Source: Sarcophilus harrisii
Taxonomy: Eukaryota > Chordata > Mammalia > Dasyuromorphia > Dasyuridae
Assembly: GCF_902635505.1 (NCBI RefSeq)
Contig: NC_045427.1
Span: forward strand, 261,103,922-261,167,921
Direction of reading: 5' to 3'
Length of the DNA stretch: 64,000 bases
Shown here: positions 11,241-20,928 of the stretch, in pieces
How positions within the stretch are numbered: the first letter of the stretch is position 1
How the letters are laid out: each line of letters opens with the position of its first letter
The notes under the pieces: generated by a model
Seen by the model: only the letters and a program-made list of their open reading frames with translations
Told to the model about the DNA's origin: nothing
Databases searched by the model: none
Program-made: the position numbers and the translations under genes

Positions 11241-12310
11241 CCACTTCAAGGGGGAAAACCCATAATAAACCAGTGAGAGGAGTTCAAGCCAAGATCTGTA
11301 GATTGCATGCTGCGAAGTCTAAACCGGGCAGCTCCGAAGGGCCAGGTGTGTGAGACAAGAGCGCCCATTTCTGGTGGCTGGGTGGGGGTGGGGAGTCTAT
11401 GGGCAAAAGAGCTTCTCCTCCCCCAACAAAGAAAGGGAGGGGGGTTTAAAATAAACAAATAAACACTCGAGCTTTTATAAATAGCTTCAGCCCCGGCATA
11501 TTTGTAAATTCAGTGGGGTTTTTTTGTGTCAATGACATCACCCTTCTCCCCATGGCAACTCCCGACGATATCGAAATTGCCAAGCAACGTTGGAGAGACT
11601 TGGTGCCCCCAAAACGAGCCCGATGATTTAATTGAAAGAGCCACGGGTGTTTGTGCGTTCTGGGGAAACATGGGGAGAGCCGTGATGGGTACCCTGGTAG
11701 GCGGCAGCTTTCATCGACTGGAGAGCCTTGCGTGTCTGAGGCGAGGGCTTTGTGAAGCCTTACCCCTTCTGCTGCTCTCCCTTTTTTAAGTCAAAAGCGG
11801 GAAGGAGAAGGAGGAAGGCTTGGGGGAGGGGGCAGCAGGGCGTTCTCTTTCCCATCCTTAACGTGCAATCCAGGTGACTAAGCAAGAGAACGGGGACTGA
11901 CTCACCCCTAGATTATGTGCCTCCTTTTTTTTTAAATTCTTAATTTGATCTGATTTTTTTCGCTTGGAAAACTTGGAGCGATTATCACTGCTCTCCCTTC
12001 CCGCCCTCCTTTCCCCTTTGGGTACCAAGAGGATGAAATGACCGGTGGGGCTCCTCTGGACCAGTGGTTCCGGACGCGCTGTGTGGCCCTGGGGTGTCTC
12101 TGATCGGAAGAGAATTAGCAGAGTCAAATGGCAGGTATTGTGACTTTCTCTTTCTGTCCCTTTGAAAGCTGCCGGAAAAGGGGAGGGGGTGGGGTGTGTG
12201 GATTTCATTAATTCTAATTCTGGGAAAAGAAGGACAATCTCCACCCGATCTGGCAAGCAGCACAGGAGGTTTCATCTCCTTTCCCAATGGATTGTTTCTC
12301 CTATGAACCA
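11241..12310. promoter_or_regulatory. Unique, moderately GC-rich block, possible enhancer or promoter
   Basis: About 1 kb free of recognisable repeats, with more CpG dinucleotides than its neighbours. It contains a MEF2/TATA-like site (ttataaatag, 11475-11484) and a CRE-like site (tgacatca, 11533-11540), the latter just before a ccatggcaac half X-box. Frames here (11526-11789 plus, 11858-12256 minus) show no domain and no exon borders. Regulatory function is inference only. Confidence 0.3.
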
Positions 12311-12314
12311 GATT

Positions 12315-12490
12315 CTATAGAGAGAAGCAGCGTGGTATTGGGAGTAGGGTGCAGGAAGAACACGTTTGAAAATTGCTTCTGTAGCATACTTGCTGAACGA
12401 TCATGGGCAAGTCAACTGCCCTGAGCCCCAGCCTTTTTATCTGTAAAATGGTGATACCTCCTGGGGTAACTGTGAGGGTATATAAATATA
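12315..12490 (+). repeat. MIR SINE
   Basis: Head, core (cttgctgaacgatcatgggc) and tail (atctgtaaaatggtgatacc) of MIR are in order on the plus strand. Confidence 0.7.
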
Positions 12491-12498
12491 CCCTCACA
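12471..12498. repeat. 28-base near-perfect palindrome
   Basis: Thirteen-base arms (tgtgagggtatat and its reverse complement) surround a two-base centre, aa. It lies at the 3' end of a MIR. Confidence 0.85.
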
Positions 12499-12616
12499 AG
12501 GAGAAGTGTGAGACGAAAGCACCCATTTCTGGAGGCTGGGGGTAGAAATGAGGGTTGGGAGTGGGGTGTGGAGACACACACACATATGGAGAGAGTCAGA
12601 GAAAGAGTAGAAAGGC

Positions 12617-12718
<102 letters not shown>

Positions 12719-12719
12719 T

Positions 12720-12859
12720 TAGAGAGAAAGAAAAAAGAGAGAGAGACAGAGTGAGACAGAGAGACAGACAGAGAGAGAGACAGAGTGAGACAGAGAGAGA
12801 GAGACACAGAGAGAGACAGAGACACAGAGAGAGAGACAGAGACACAGAGAAAGAGTCAC

Positions 12860-12890
<31 letters not shown>

Positions 12891-12925
12891 CAGAGAGCTC
12901 GATCTATATCTATCTATCTATCTTT
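12720..12925 (+). repeat. GA/GACA-rich and TATC simple repeats
   Basis: A purine-rich array of gagaga and gacaga units (12720-12900) is followed by a TATC tetranucleotide run (12903-12924). The long frames read across it are low-complexity artefacts. Confidence 0.9.
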
Positions 12926-13078
12926 GTAAAACTTTTAAGTGTGGAATTGCCAAGGGCAGCAGGTTGGTCAGGTGAAACAATGGGGTACTCCATGAGGGCT
13001 CTATCCCAATAAACACTGGGATATCACAGGTCTCTGATACTAACATTGGAAGGCCACATAAGGGGCTGATATGACAGC

Positions 13079-13096
13079 GGGGGGGGGGGGGGGGGG
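13079..13096 (+). repeat. Run of 18 G
   Basis: A homopolymer G run, a possible G-quadruplex former, lies just before a MIR. Confidence 0.9.
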
Positions 13097-13099
13097 TGG

Positions 13100-13330
13100 C
13101 TTCAATCAGGATTACAGAATTATGGATTGAAAGCTGGAAGGGGAATAGAATGATATAGAATTGGAAGGCACCTTAGAAGCCATTGAATCCAACCTTCTCA
13201 TCTTGTAGATAAAGTTTCCAGAAGTTAGATGACTTGTCTGATCACACATGGATTGAATGTCTTAAATGGAATCTGAAGCCAGGTCTATCCAAATATTAAT
13301 TCCAGTGCTCTATCCACTCTTCCTTGCTGC
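13100..13330 (-). repeat. MIR-type SINE
   Basis: The antisense MIR order is visible: ggaaggcaccttagaagcca, then a tttccagaagttagatgact core and a gtgctctatccactcttcct end. Confidence 0.65.
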
Positions 13331-13344
13331 TGCTCTTGGGGGTC

Positions 13345-13480
13345 CTTAGTGATCCTTTAGACCAACCTCTTCATTTTACAGAGGAGGAAACTGAGACCCA
13401 TGGAAGCTAAGGTTTGGCTAAAATTGCAGAAGTAGGCAGATTTGAACCTGGACCATCTCACATCAGGCAGGTAGGTGACA
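13345..13480 (-). repeat. MIR-type SINE
   Basis: The antisense MIR motif ttttacagaggaggaaactg is present. It is a second copy directly after the one at 13100. Confidence 0.65.
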
Positions 13481-13495
13481 AAGTGGCTAGAGCAG

Positions 13496-13603
13496 GACTT
13501 CTTAAATTTTTTCCGCTTATCACCTCTTTTCACTCTAATATCTTTGCCAAGAAAACCCCAAATGGGATGACAAAAAGTCACGACTGAACAACAATAACAT
13601 TTC
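13496..13603 (+). repeat. hAT end fragment joined to an RTE-tailed SINE tail
   Basis: 13496-13535 resembles the terminus of the small hAT elements at 22292 and 49788 (caggacttcttaaatttttt). 13536-13603 is the SINE tail with ctttgccaagaaaaccccaa. Confidence 0.5.
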
Positions 13604-14924
13604 ACTCCAAAGTCAAGGCTCTTTCCACTGTACTACACTAGATTTGGTCAGGATTACAGAGAAAAAAATAAAAACCACCTGCCTATCCAGGGTCTAGCCT
13701 CATTCACCATAAATTTGGGTCTAAAGGGATACTGAACTGTTCTCAAATTTATAATGACTCAGTAAAGGAGTTTTTCCACTTGGGAGCATTAATATGAGAG
13801 GCCCCGTGGTATGTTCCTCACAGGGCCAAATAGTACACTAGGAACTTTCAAATGTACACGTTCAGTCTAAGGCATCTGGAGGGGAAAAAACCCACAGCAT
13901 TTTCTCCCCTGGAATCTTGACTCCCTGAACATCATTCAGCACTTAAATCTTATCCTCTCCACTAATCACACGAACATGATGCAATAAAAGGGGTTCCAAG
14001 GTGTGTTCCTCACTTACTGCATCTTCAAGCTAGGAAGGCATCATTCTCACCTGAGATTAAGAGCCCAGAACTTTCTATTAGATCTAGCAATAAGCAAAAT
14101 TTCTGACCTCCACCTGCTGTTAGAGTATTCAGCCCCCAAGGTACCTACCCCTGGCATGTGCCAGAGAGAGGGGGCGCCGTCCCCTTCCTGCCCTCCTCCA
14201 CAGCAGCTGGCAGCAAGTTAGTGCCGGTGAGTAAGCAGCTGGAGGGAGGATGTCTGCATATGGAGACAGGATGACAGCAAACCAGGAGCTTTAGAAAGAA
14301 GCTGAGAGAGGAAAGGACTGAGATTTTTTTTTCTTTTTCTTTTGCCTGAAGGGAGGGCTGTTTCCTGGGTTGAAGACAAGCAGCAGCCTGCAGTCAGAGA
14401 GCTGTAAGGGCCCCAGCTACTAAGAAAGGGGCCAAGGAGAACCTGATCAGATAGTGTCCCAGGTAAGCTTCTCTCCAAGAACTTGGCATCCCGAGCTCAG
14501 GGGCAGGAGGCACAATAGTCCAGCCTCTTCTACACCCAGGCTGGGAGCCCTTCTGGAAGAATTAGACAGTGAGATCCCTGAAGAATCCTGGACTCAGGAG
14601 TTTGGACTCAGGTACTATATTCACCTGGCTCCCTGCCACTCCCTCTCCCTGCCAATCTCTTGGCCAATTCTGATTGGCCAAACTTGAAAGGGCAAGATCT
14701 GACAGAGTCCCCTTAACCTTTGAAAGCCTGTGGTACCAGTAGCTGTAGCCTTCCCATAGCTGTAGGTGGGTTCCCGTATGGGGATTTGTTCCCATTCTCC
14801 AGCTGAGGTCTGAGGGGTAGGGTTTGATAAAAGGTGGGTGCTCTCCTAAGATTCTACCTATCAAGGTGCACTGGGAAAAGTGCATTTATTAAACACTATT
14901 ATATGTTTATGTTATCTTCCTTAT
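13604..14924. other. Largely unique sequence
   Basis: No interspersed repeat is confidently seen. It contains the candidate exon at 14352-14462 and a free-standing consensus splice donor (gtgagtaag, 14227-14235). Short frames in this stretch (14003-14221, 14454-14687, and 14218-14478 and 14562-14885 on minus) show no domains. Confidence 0.4.
14352..14462 (+). other. Candidate non-coding or 5' UTR exon
   Basis: A strong acceptor (long pyrimidine tract at 14324-14347 ending in cctgaag) precedes 111 bases that end at a CCCAG/GTAAGC donor. All three plus-strand frames contain stops, so the exon, if real, is non-coding. A pair of good splice sites can arise by chance, and transcript data would decide. 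Confidence 0.25.
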
Positions 14925-15025
14925 AGAATGTAAGCTCTTTCAATTCAGCCTATGTTGTTGTATCTGGAATGTCAGGCCCATAATCAGTACTTAATAAATG
15001 CTTGGTGATTAATTGGCTAATTAAT
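14925..15025 (+). repeat. L2 3' tail
   Basis: It contains agaatgtaagctctttcaat and ends in cagtacttaataaatgcttg, typical of the L2 3' terminus. Confidence 0.7.
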
Positions 15026-15089
15026 GGACTTACAAAGTACTGAGCCCCTGCTAAACCTTGGAATAGAAATACCAAGTCAAGATAAGGCA

Positions 15090-15260
15090 AAGAGCCTGGA
15101 ACAGAATAGGAGGCAGGGTTTTATTCTGATTCTTCACGGAGCTGGCTAATCATTTAACTACTTGTAGCCTCAGTTTCCTTCTTTGTAAAACTCAGGGGCT
15201 GCAAATGAACCACAATATAATTCTGACAATCTCTTCTGATGCTAATATTCTATGATTAAA
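15090..15260 (+). repeat. MIR-type SINE
   Basis: A core and the cctcagtttccttctttgta motif are present, with a gctaatattctatgattaaa end as in marsupial copies. Confidence 0.6.
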
Positions 15261-15499
15261 GGGACTACCTTAGCATCATAGAAACCAGGCAGGAGCCAGG
15301 GAGTTAAAGGGAATCACTTTTCTTGGACTATCTTTCTTGTTCCTGCTATGTCAAAGCTTGCAACACCTGGTCCTTTTATGGAAATGCTCCCCTTTGGGGC
15401 AGATAAAGCATTTTCCCTTCCCTAATAGGTCCCCATCTGTCCCTCTCTGGAGAAAAGTGTTTCTCCCTCAATCCTGAGTCTGTTGGGATATGCAAGAGA

Positions 15500-15700
15500 G
15501 GCAGCTTGACCTAGTTAATATTGTACTGTGCTGGGAAGCTGGATACCTGGGTTCTAGTCCACACTGCAGTGGGAATTTGAGCACATTTCATCCCCATTTG
15601 TGCCTCTGGCTTTGTCTCTGACGCTGTGTTAATGACCCCCTCCTCCCCCCGATTCTCCCAGGGGTTTTGTAAGCACCAATGAGCTCATGTTTACAAACGC
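15500..15700 (+). repeat. MIR SINE, degenerate
   Basis: The head gaggcagcttgacctagtta and the core tacctgggttctagtccaca are recognisable. Confidence 0.55.
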
Positions 15701-15799
15701 TTGGAGCTCAGCAGAGGAGCTAGGCTACAGCAATGCAGTCATCATCATTATCTGTCCTGGGTCTAAAATACCTGGGTACAATGCTCATGCTTTGGGTCC

Positions 15800-16165
15800 A
15801 CATATCCTGCCACTGAGGGCCAGGGAAACTTACTAGGGAAGTTGGGCCTTCAATTCAGCCTGAAAACCCCAGGAATAGGGTCTAGAACCAGGATTCTAAT
15901 GCTTATGATACTTTAAGGTATATTTCCTAAATGCAAGCTCCCAGAGGGCAGGAATGAGACTGTTTTTCTCTTTGCATTCCAAGATTTAGCAGACTTGGCA
16001 CAAAGCAAGTGTTTAATAAATGCTTTTCATTCATTCATTCATTCATTCATTCATAGTACTCTATAGTTTACAAAGTACTTTCTTCGAGATAAGCCTTTGA
16101 AGTAGATTGGACAAATTCATTCCAGTTTCACAAATGAGGAAATTGGGGATTTGAGAAGCAAGGTG
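15800..16165. repeat. MIR (minus), L2 tail (plus), ATTC repeat, MIR (minus)
   Basis: Four short pieces lie in series: antisense MIR 15800-15905; L2 tail 15906-16026 ending in gtgtttaataaatgcttttc; ATTC tetranucleotide repeat 16027-16054; antisense MIR 16056-16165 with caaatgaggaaattggggat. Confidence 0.6.
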
Positions 16166-16179
16166 TTTAAAAATGTTTG

Positions 16180-16685
16180 ACTACTGATTAGTCAATTAAT
16201 TGCCAAGCATTTATTAAGTATCAATGAAGGGTAATATCACCACATGAATGAAACAGTCTCAACTGAAAGAGCTTACATTCTATAGGGAAGATAACATGGA
16301 CAGATAATAAAATCTATTTTTGAAATAGGAGAAAATTTGGGGGAGAGACTCCCTAACAACTGGGGTAATACGGAAAGCTTCATTTAGTATGTAGCATTTG
16401 TGTAGACTTATGATGGAAAAGAGAGGGTCTTAAAATGGCAGAGTGGGGAAGGACTTCATTTCTAGCATTGGGCCTGGAAAAAGACAGAGACTGGAATATT
16501 GTGTGTGAGAAACAGCAAACTGGCTAGATCTCAGTGTTCAGAGAGTAGACCAATTTGTATTGATGTAAGACAGGTGGGGTAGGCCAGATTGTGAAGATCT
16601 AGAATGCCAAAGTTGTTTGCATTTAGTTTCAGAAGTAATCAGGATCCATTGGGATTTATTGAGTTGAAAGGGGGAAAGAGAGCAA
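16180..16685 (-). mobile_element. L2 LINE fragment
   Basis: The antisense 3' end (aagcatttattaagtatcaa) is followed by antisense ORF2 sequence to about 16685, with the ggccagattgtgaagatcta motif that corresponds to the RT C-terminal region. It is degenerate. Confidence 0.65.
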
Positions 16686-16699
16686 ATATGGTCAGATCT

Positions 16700-16860
16700 G
16701 TGCTTGAAATAATTAAAGACCTGGCTTCCAATCCCATTTCATGTATTAGCTTTGTGATCCTATCCAAGTCATTTAACTTCTCTAGAGATGTAGTCTCATC
16801 TGTGAAATGAGGGAGTTGTATTTATTGATTTCCAATGACAGATCCAATGCCATAAAATAT
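16700..16860 (+). repeat. MIR-type SINE
   Basis: The core attagctttgtgatcctatc and tail gtctcatctgtgaaatgagg are in order. Confidence 0.6.
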
Positions 16861-16986
16861 CAGAGCCAGGAATCTAAATTAAGGGAATTCCTTGAGATTA
16901 CCATAGGAGATCTAGACTTGGAGGGTGAGATTGGTTTCTCCTCAGCTATTCCCTGATAGGATATTCACCTTCCCCTACTGGTCCTG

Positions 16987-17165
16987 GAAAAGGACCTTGG
17001 GGAATCTTTTAGTCAATCAGTCAGGCAATAAGTATATATCAAGTGCCTACGATGTGCCAGTCATTAGAAAAAGATCTTGGAGAACCTATTAATCAAGCAA
17101 TAAGCAAATATTAAATGCCTCCTATATGCCTGGCACTGGGCTAAGCTTGAGGATACAAAAAGTCT
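16987..17165 (-). repeat. Tandemly duplicated L2 3' end
   Basis: Two related copies of about 75 bases lie head to tail at 16987-17061 and 17067-17140. Both start gaaaaggaccttgg-like and contain the antisense L2 terminus (aagtgcctacgatgtgccag and aaatgcctcctatatgcctg). Confidence 0.6.
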
Positions 17166-17470
17166 GGATGACTGATACCTGCAACAATCAGAATTAGGCA
17201 AGAGGCCACTTTGACAAAGACCAGCAAGGCTAATGAGTCCTGAAGTCCATTTTCCCAGAATAGAAAAGGGTAACGATACCACGGAGCATTGTGCCAGGTC
17301 TATGGAGCTGTCCAGTCATATCCTTATTTCCATCTCCTAAAGGTTCTGTGGCAGCAGAATGTTAACTAGCACAGGCACCAGGGCCTGGATGGATTTCTTC
17401 TGTCAGATTGTTCTTTGGGAGGTTTCTTCCTAGTCAGAGAGAACCAAAATGACATCACCCATCCAGGAGA
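17166..17470. other. Unique sequence, nothing recognised
   Basis: No repeat family and no coding pattern. Confidence 0.4.
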
Positions 17471-17474
17471 AGCA

Positions 17475-17775
17475 GCCTCAGTGAGATGGAAGGGGACCTG
17501 AGTTCTATTTTTGGCCCTGACAATAAATCATTTTGTGGTGTTAAATTATTACCCTCAGGGGCAGCTAGATAGCCCTGGAATCAGAAAGACCTGAGTTCAA
17601 AGCCAGTCTCAGAACTTAACACTTACTGGCTGTGTGGCTGTGGACAAGTCACTTAACCCTAATTGCCTCGAAAGAAAGAAAGAAAGAAAGAGAGAAAGAA
17701 AGAAAGAAAAGAAAACCATCACTCTCTCCAAGTCTCAATTTCCTCATTATAAAATGAGGGAGTTGCAAGGGATGA
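17475..17775 (+). repeat. MIR interrupted by a tRNA-like SINE
   Basis: A MIR head (17475-17555) and tail (17716-17775, tttcctcattataaaatgag) flank a younger tRNA-like SINE at 17556-17716. That SINE has the ggggcagctagatagccctg head and a GAAA-rich tail (17670-17716), the form mobilised by L1 in marsupials. Confidence 0.7.
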
Positions 17776-17779
17776 GTCA

Positions 17780-17890
17780 ATTCAATTAAACAAACATTTA
17801 TTAAGCATTCAATGTGGGCCAGGCACTGGGCTAAGCTCAGAGAATATAAAGACAAAAATGGAACAGTCCCTGTTCTCGAGGAACTTGTAT
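17780..17890 (-). repeat. L2 3' end
   Basis: The antisense L2 terminus is clear: aacatttattaagcattcaa, then aggcactgggctaagctcag. Confidence 0.75.
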
Positions 17891-17924
17891 CTTAGGGGAG
17901 GGGAGGAGAGAGGAGGAAAGAAAC

Positions 17925-18105
17925 AACATGGGCAGCATGATATTGGAGAGTTATAGATCTGGAGTCTACTAACCTGGGGTCAGATCTAAGCTTACTAGCT
18001 GCATAACTTTGAATAAGTAATTTCAATTCTCTGTTTCCTCCACTGTAAAACAAAGGGATGACAACCCTTCTAGAGATAAATCTGAGATCTTAAGTTCAAA
18101 AATAA
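17925..18105 (+). repeat. MIR-type SINE
   Basis: The head ggcagcatgatattggagag and a tcctccactgtaaaacaaag tail are recognisable. Confidence 0.6.
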
Positions 18106-18163
18106 GCCTTGGATTTCATGGGTATGGGGAATTTGTGGCTGAGGGAATTTTCTCTACCAACAT

Positions 18164-18422
18164 TGTTGTTCAGGTGTTTCAGTCATGTCCGATTCTTTGT
18201 GACCCCATTTGGGATTTTCTTGGCAGAGATACTGGAGTGATAGACCATTTCCTTCTCCAGCTAATTTTCACAGATGAGGAAACTGAAGCAGACAGGATTA
18301 AGTGATTTGCCCAGGATCCCATAGGTAAAAAGTGAATGAGGCCAAATTTGAATTCAGGAAGATGAGTCGTTCTGACTCTTGGGCCAGCACCCTATGCACT
18401 ATGGCACCTCTTAGCTGCTCTC
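18164..18422 (-). mobile_element. RTE-tailed tRNA-like SINE, nearly full length
   Basis: The antisense copy starts in the RTE-type tail (accccatttgggattttctt), passes the core (cagatgaggaaactgaagca) and ends in the tRNA-like head (ctatggcacctcttagctgc). This is the common marsupial Mar1/WSINE-like type; the exact family name is uncertain. Confidence 0.8.
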
Positions 18423-18518
18423 CATACCAAAGTCAATATTCTAGCCAAACTAGACTAGTAGCATTTCCCTGAACTTGGCTCTCCATCTCTCTTAGGAACT
18501 CACAGATGTTCTCTCCCA

Positions 18519-18604
18519 TCCCTCCCCCCAGCTCCACATCTTAGAACTCTAAGATGCTGATCTCCCTCCCCCCAGCTCCACATCTTAGAACTCTAAGATG
18601 CTGA
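18519..18604. repeat. Perfect 42-base direct repeat, period 44
   Basis: 18519-18560 and 18563-18604 are identical, from tccctccccccagctccaca onward to aagatgctga. Perfect identity in otherwise unique sequence implies a recent tandem duplication. Confidence 0.9.
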
Positions 18605-18985
18605 ACTATGTTTGGTTTGTGACACCTATAAGACATTCAGGAGATGTCCAGCAGGCACTGTAGACCTGCAGCTCAGGAGAAAAGCAAAGCTGGAGGTAAA
18701 GCCCTATGAATTACCTCTACACTGATAATATTAGAACCCGTGTGAGAATAAGCTCATTGAAGGAAGGAAAATAGACAGAGAAGAAGTCTTGGGAGTCGCC
18801 TGAACTATGGGGGCAAGAATTGGCTGGTAATCCAGCAAAGGAAGATGAGGATTAGTCAGGCAGGTAGGAGGAGACCCAGTAGGAGTCAGTGTTGAGGAAG
18901 CCAAAGGAGACAGTACCTGTCCAGCTCTGATTCATATAGGTGTGAGTATCGGCGGTCATCCTGCAAAGAACCAAAGTGCTCTTCA
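18605..18985. other. Unique sequence with a candidate minus-strand exon
   Basis: No interspersed repeat is recognised. It holds the 44-base candidate exon at 18917-18960. Confidence 0.4.
18917..18960 (-). other. Candidate 44-base exon of an unidentified gene
   Basis: On the minus strand ttggttctttgcag is followed by 44 bases starting GATGACCGCC and ending GACAG, then gtactgt. Two phases are open, one reading DDRRYSHLYESELD and the other MTADTHTYMNQSWT. Length 44 would shift frame if skipped. I do not recognise the protein, and no partner exon was found nearby. A real microexon is plausible but unproven. Confidence 0.3.
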
Positions 18986-19260
18986 CTGCCAGTGTGACTG
19001 AGTAAATCACTGTCTCACGTTCCTTCTTCATAAAATGAAGAGGTTAGATTAATCATAATAGAACATTTTAAGGTTTGTAAAGCATTTTCTATACGTGATA
19101 TCTCATGTGATCTTCACACAATCCTGTGAGCTAGGGGCCCTAAATAACTATTTTACAGATGAGAAAACTGAGGTGAGAGAAATAAATGACTTGCCCAACA
19201 GCTGGTAAACATCTGGGACAGGACTTAAGTTCAAGTCCAATCCTTTGTCTAAATGGCCTC
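18985..19260. repeat. MIR tail (plus) followed by MIR (minus)
   Basis: A plus-strand tail (ccttcttcataaaatgaaga) is at 18985-19045. An antisense MIR with tttacagatgagaaaactga is at 19045-19260. Confidence 0.6.
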
Positions 19261-20015
19261 TATTTTCCCTTCTAGCTTTAACACAAGTGGTAAAATACTG
19301 ATGAGAAAAGAATCTCAGAAATACATTTCTCCCCCTTGTAGGCAGGTAGGTCCCCAGCTTTGATGTCTGTGACTCAAGACTTTGGGCCCCATGATGAAGG
19401 AAATGCCCAGGCAGTGAGGGTCCTTCCAGCATGCTGACTGTTGAAAGGTGACTCCAGCCCTGGGAATTTTTTCTCTGGGTAGATGAAATGTCAGTTCCAA
19501 ACATAAGAAGCTGGGCAGCAACTGGGAAACAGCTGGATACCAGCAGGTAAATGGAGCAGCAGTGTCTGTGGAGTGCCAAGCATCAGGAGGACAAGCTGAG
19601 CAGCAGCTGGACCCTAGGAGGCAGAGAACAGATGGGCAGAGTGGCTGCTGGACAGGGCCCGACAGCAGGGAAGGGATGAGCGATGAGAGGGCACTGCCAA
19701 GCAGAGAGAGCAGACAGGCAGGGCACGAGAGCCATGCCAGGAAGCAAGGACAGGGAAGGCATTGTTAAAGATCTGGGGAGGAGACAGGTAGAGAGCAGAA
19801 GGTTCTTCCCCTAAGGTGCCAGGAGGCTTTAATAAATCCTACAACTACAGACAGTGTAATCCTCAACAATGTGTCATAACAGGGCCTAGGGTGGACTTTC
19901 AAGCTCATTATGTTGTCAGGCTGGGCTCTGCCGGCCAGGGAGAGGACCTTGGGTACAACCCCAAAGTAAACAGAAAAATGGCCTAATGAGCAAGTGATTA
20001 TAAATGGGATCTTAG
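19261..20015. other. Unique sequence, nothing recognised
   Basis: No repeat family is identified. The minus frame of 143 codons at 19148-19579 begins inside a MIR and has no domain, so it is treated as chance. The stretch has an aagctgagcagcagctgg-like purine-rich segment at 19580-19700. Confidence 0.4.
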
Positions 20016-20019
20016 TATT

Positions 20020-20512
20020 TAGAGCCACCAAGCACTTTGTTAAGCACTTTACAGATATCTCATTCAATCCTCACAACAACTCTGAGAGGTATTATTATTC
20101 ATATTTTACAGTTGAGGAAACTGAGGAAGACAGAAGTGAAGTCATTTGTCCAGGCTCATACAGCTAGTATGTGTCTGAGCTAGTGAGGTCCTGGCCGTAC
20201 CACCTACTGCCTCCCAGTTGCCCAGGTTAAGTGGGTTGCCCAAGATGTCACAAGAGCTGGTTAGGAGAACTGGGATGGAGAGGAGGCTGGTATAGTGACA
20301 TAGGGCAAAAGACATGGGTTCTAATGCTGGATTTGCCAGTTTCTACCTATGTGATCAAAAATAAATCGTGGAAACTCTCTGATCCACTATCAGATGGGGA
20401 TAGGGTCGGATTACAAGGTTTGGAAGGTCCATTGTACTGCTAAATCTATAATCTCATGAAGCTGGATCCCTTAGTCAAAATTCAGTGCTCTTTCCACTGT
20501 ACCACATACTAA
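20020..20512. repeat. MIR cluster: minus copy, then plus copy nested in a minus copy
   Basis: An antisense CORE-SINE covers 20020-20220 (attttacagttgaggaaact). A plus-strand MIR at 20285-20460 lies between two pieces of another antisense MIR (20225-20275 and 20470-20512, gtgctctttccactgtacca). Confidence 0.6.
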
Positions 20513-20928
20513 GAACAGCCTGCCTTGGGATCCCCAACACACACACAACCACGGGTCAATGCTGATCATTTTCACCATCAGTAATGGGATTTGGGGAAGC
20601 ATAACAAAGAGCAACTCCAGATTCAGGCATGGTTCCTTCAAGCCTGTGGTCCTTAGGAAGGAACTATCATCACTCCAAATATCCAGGCCATGAGAGTTCC
20701 TGAATCCTGCAAAAGGAAAGCAAGTCGTTTCCCTAGAACCTAGCTTTGTGGGACACAGAAAGATTTCTCGATCTGTGTTGTTGACCCTTGTGGTCAGGAT
20801 ACAATCAGGCTGCCCAACAAGAGTGATAGCAATAAAAGTGGACTGCTGATGGAGGATCAAAGAAGGGGACCTTGTTTTTCCCTAGTGGCACCAAAGGGTT
20901 GGATAGGCTGAACTCTAAATTCTCTCTT
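20513..20928. other. Unique sequence, nothing recognised
   Basis: A minus frame of 129 codons (20471-20860) starts in MIR sequence and has no domain. A good minus-strand acceptor-like site (tttccttttgcag, near 20710) lacks a convincing donor partner. Confidence 0.35.

Noticed and set aside
11858-12287. Minus-strand frames of 132 and 100 codons
   Set aside because: Two overlapping frames without domain, splice signals or start context; expected in GC-richer sequence.
18164-18422. tRNA gene signal
   Set aside because: The A/B-box-like motifs here and in the other tRNA-like SINEs belong to SINE heads; no intact cloverleaf is seen.
20471-20860. 129-codon minus-strand frame
   Set aside because: Starts in a MIR-derived stretch, no domain, and no donor site fits it as an exon.
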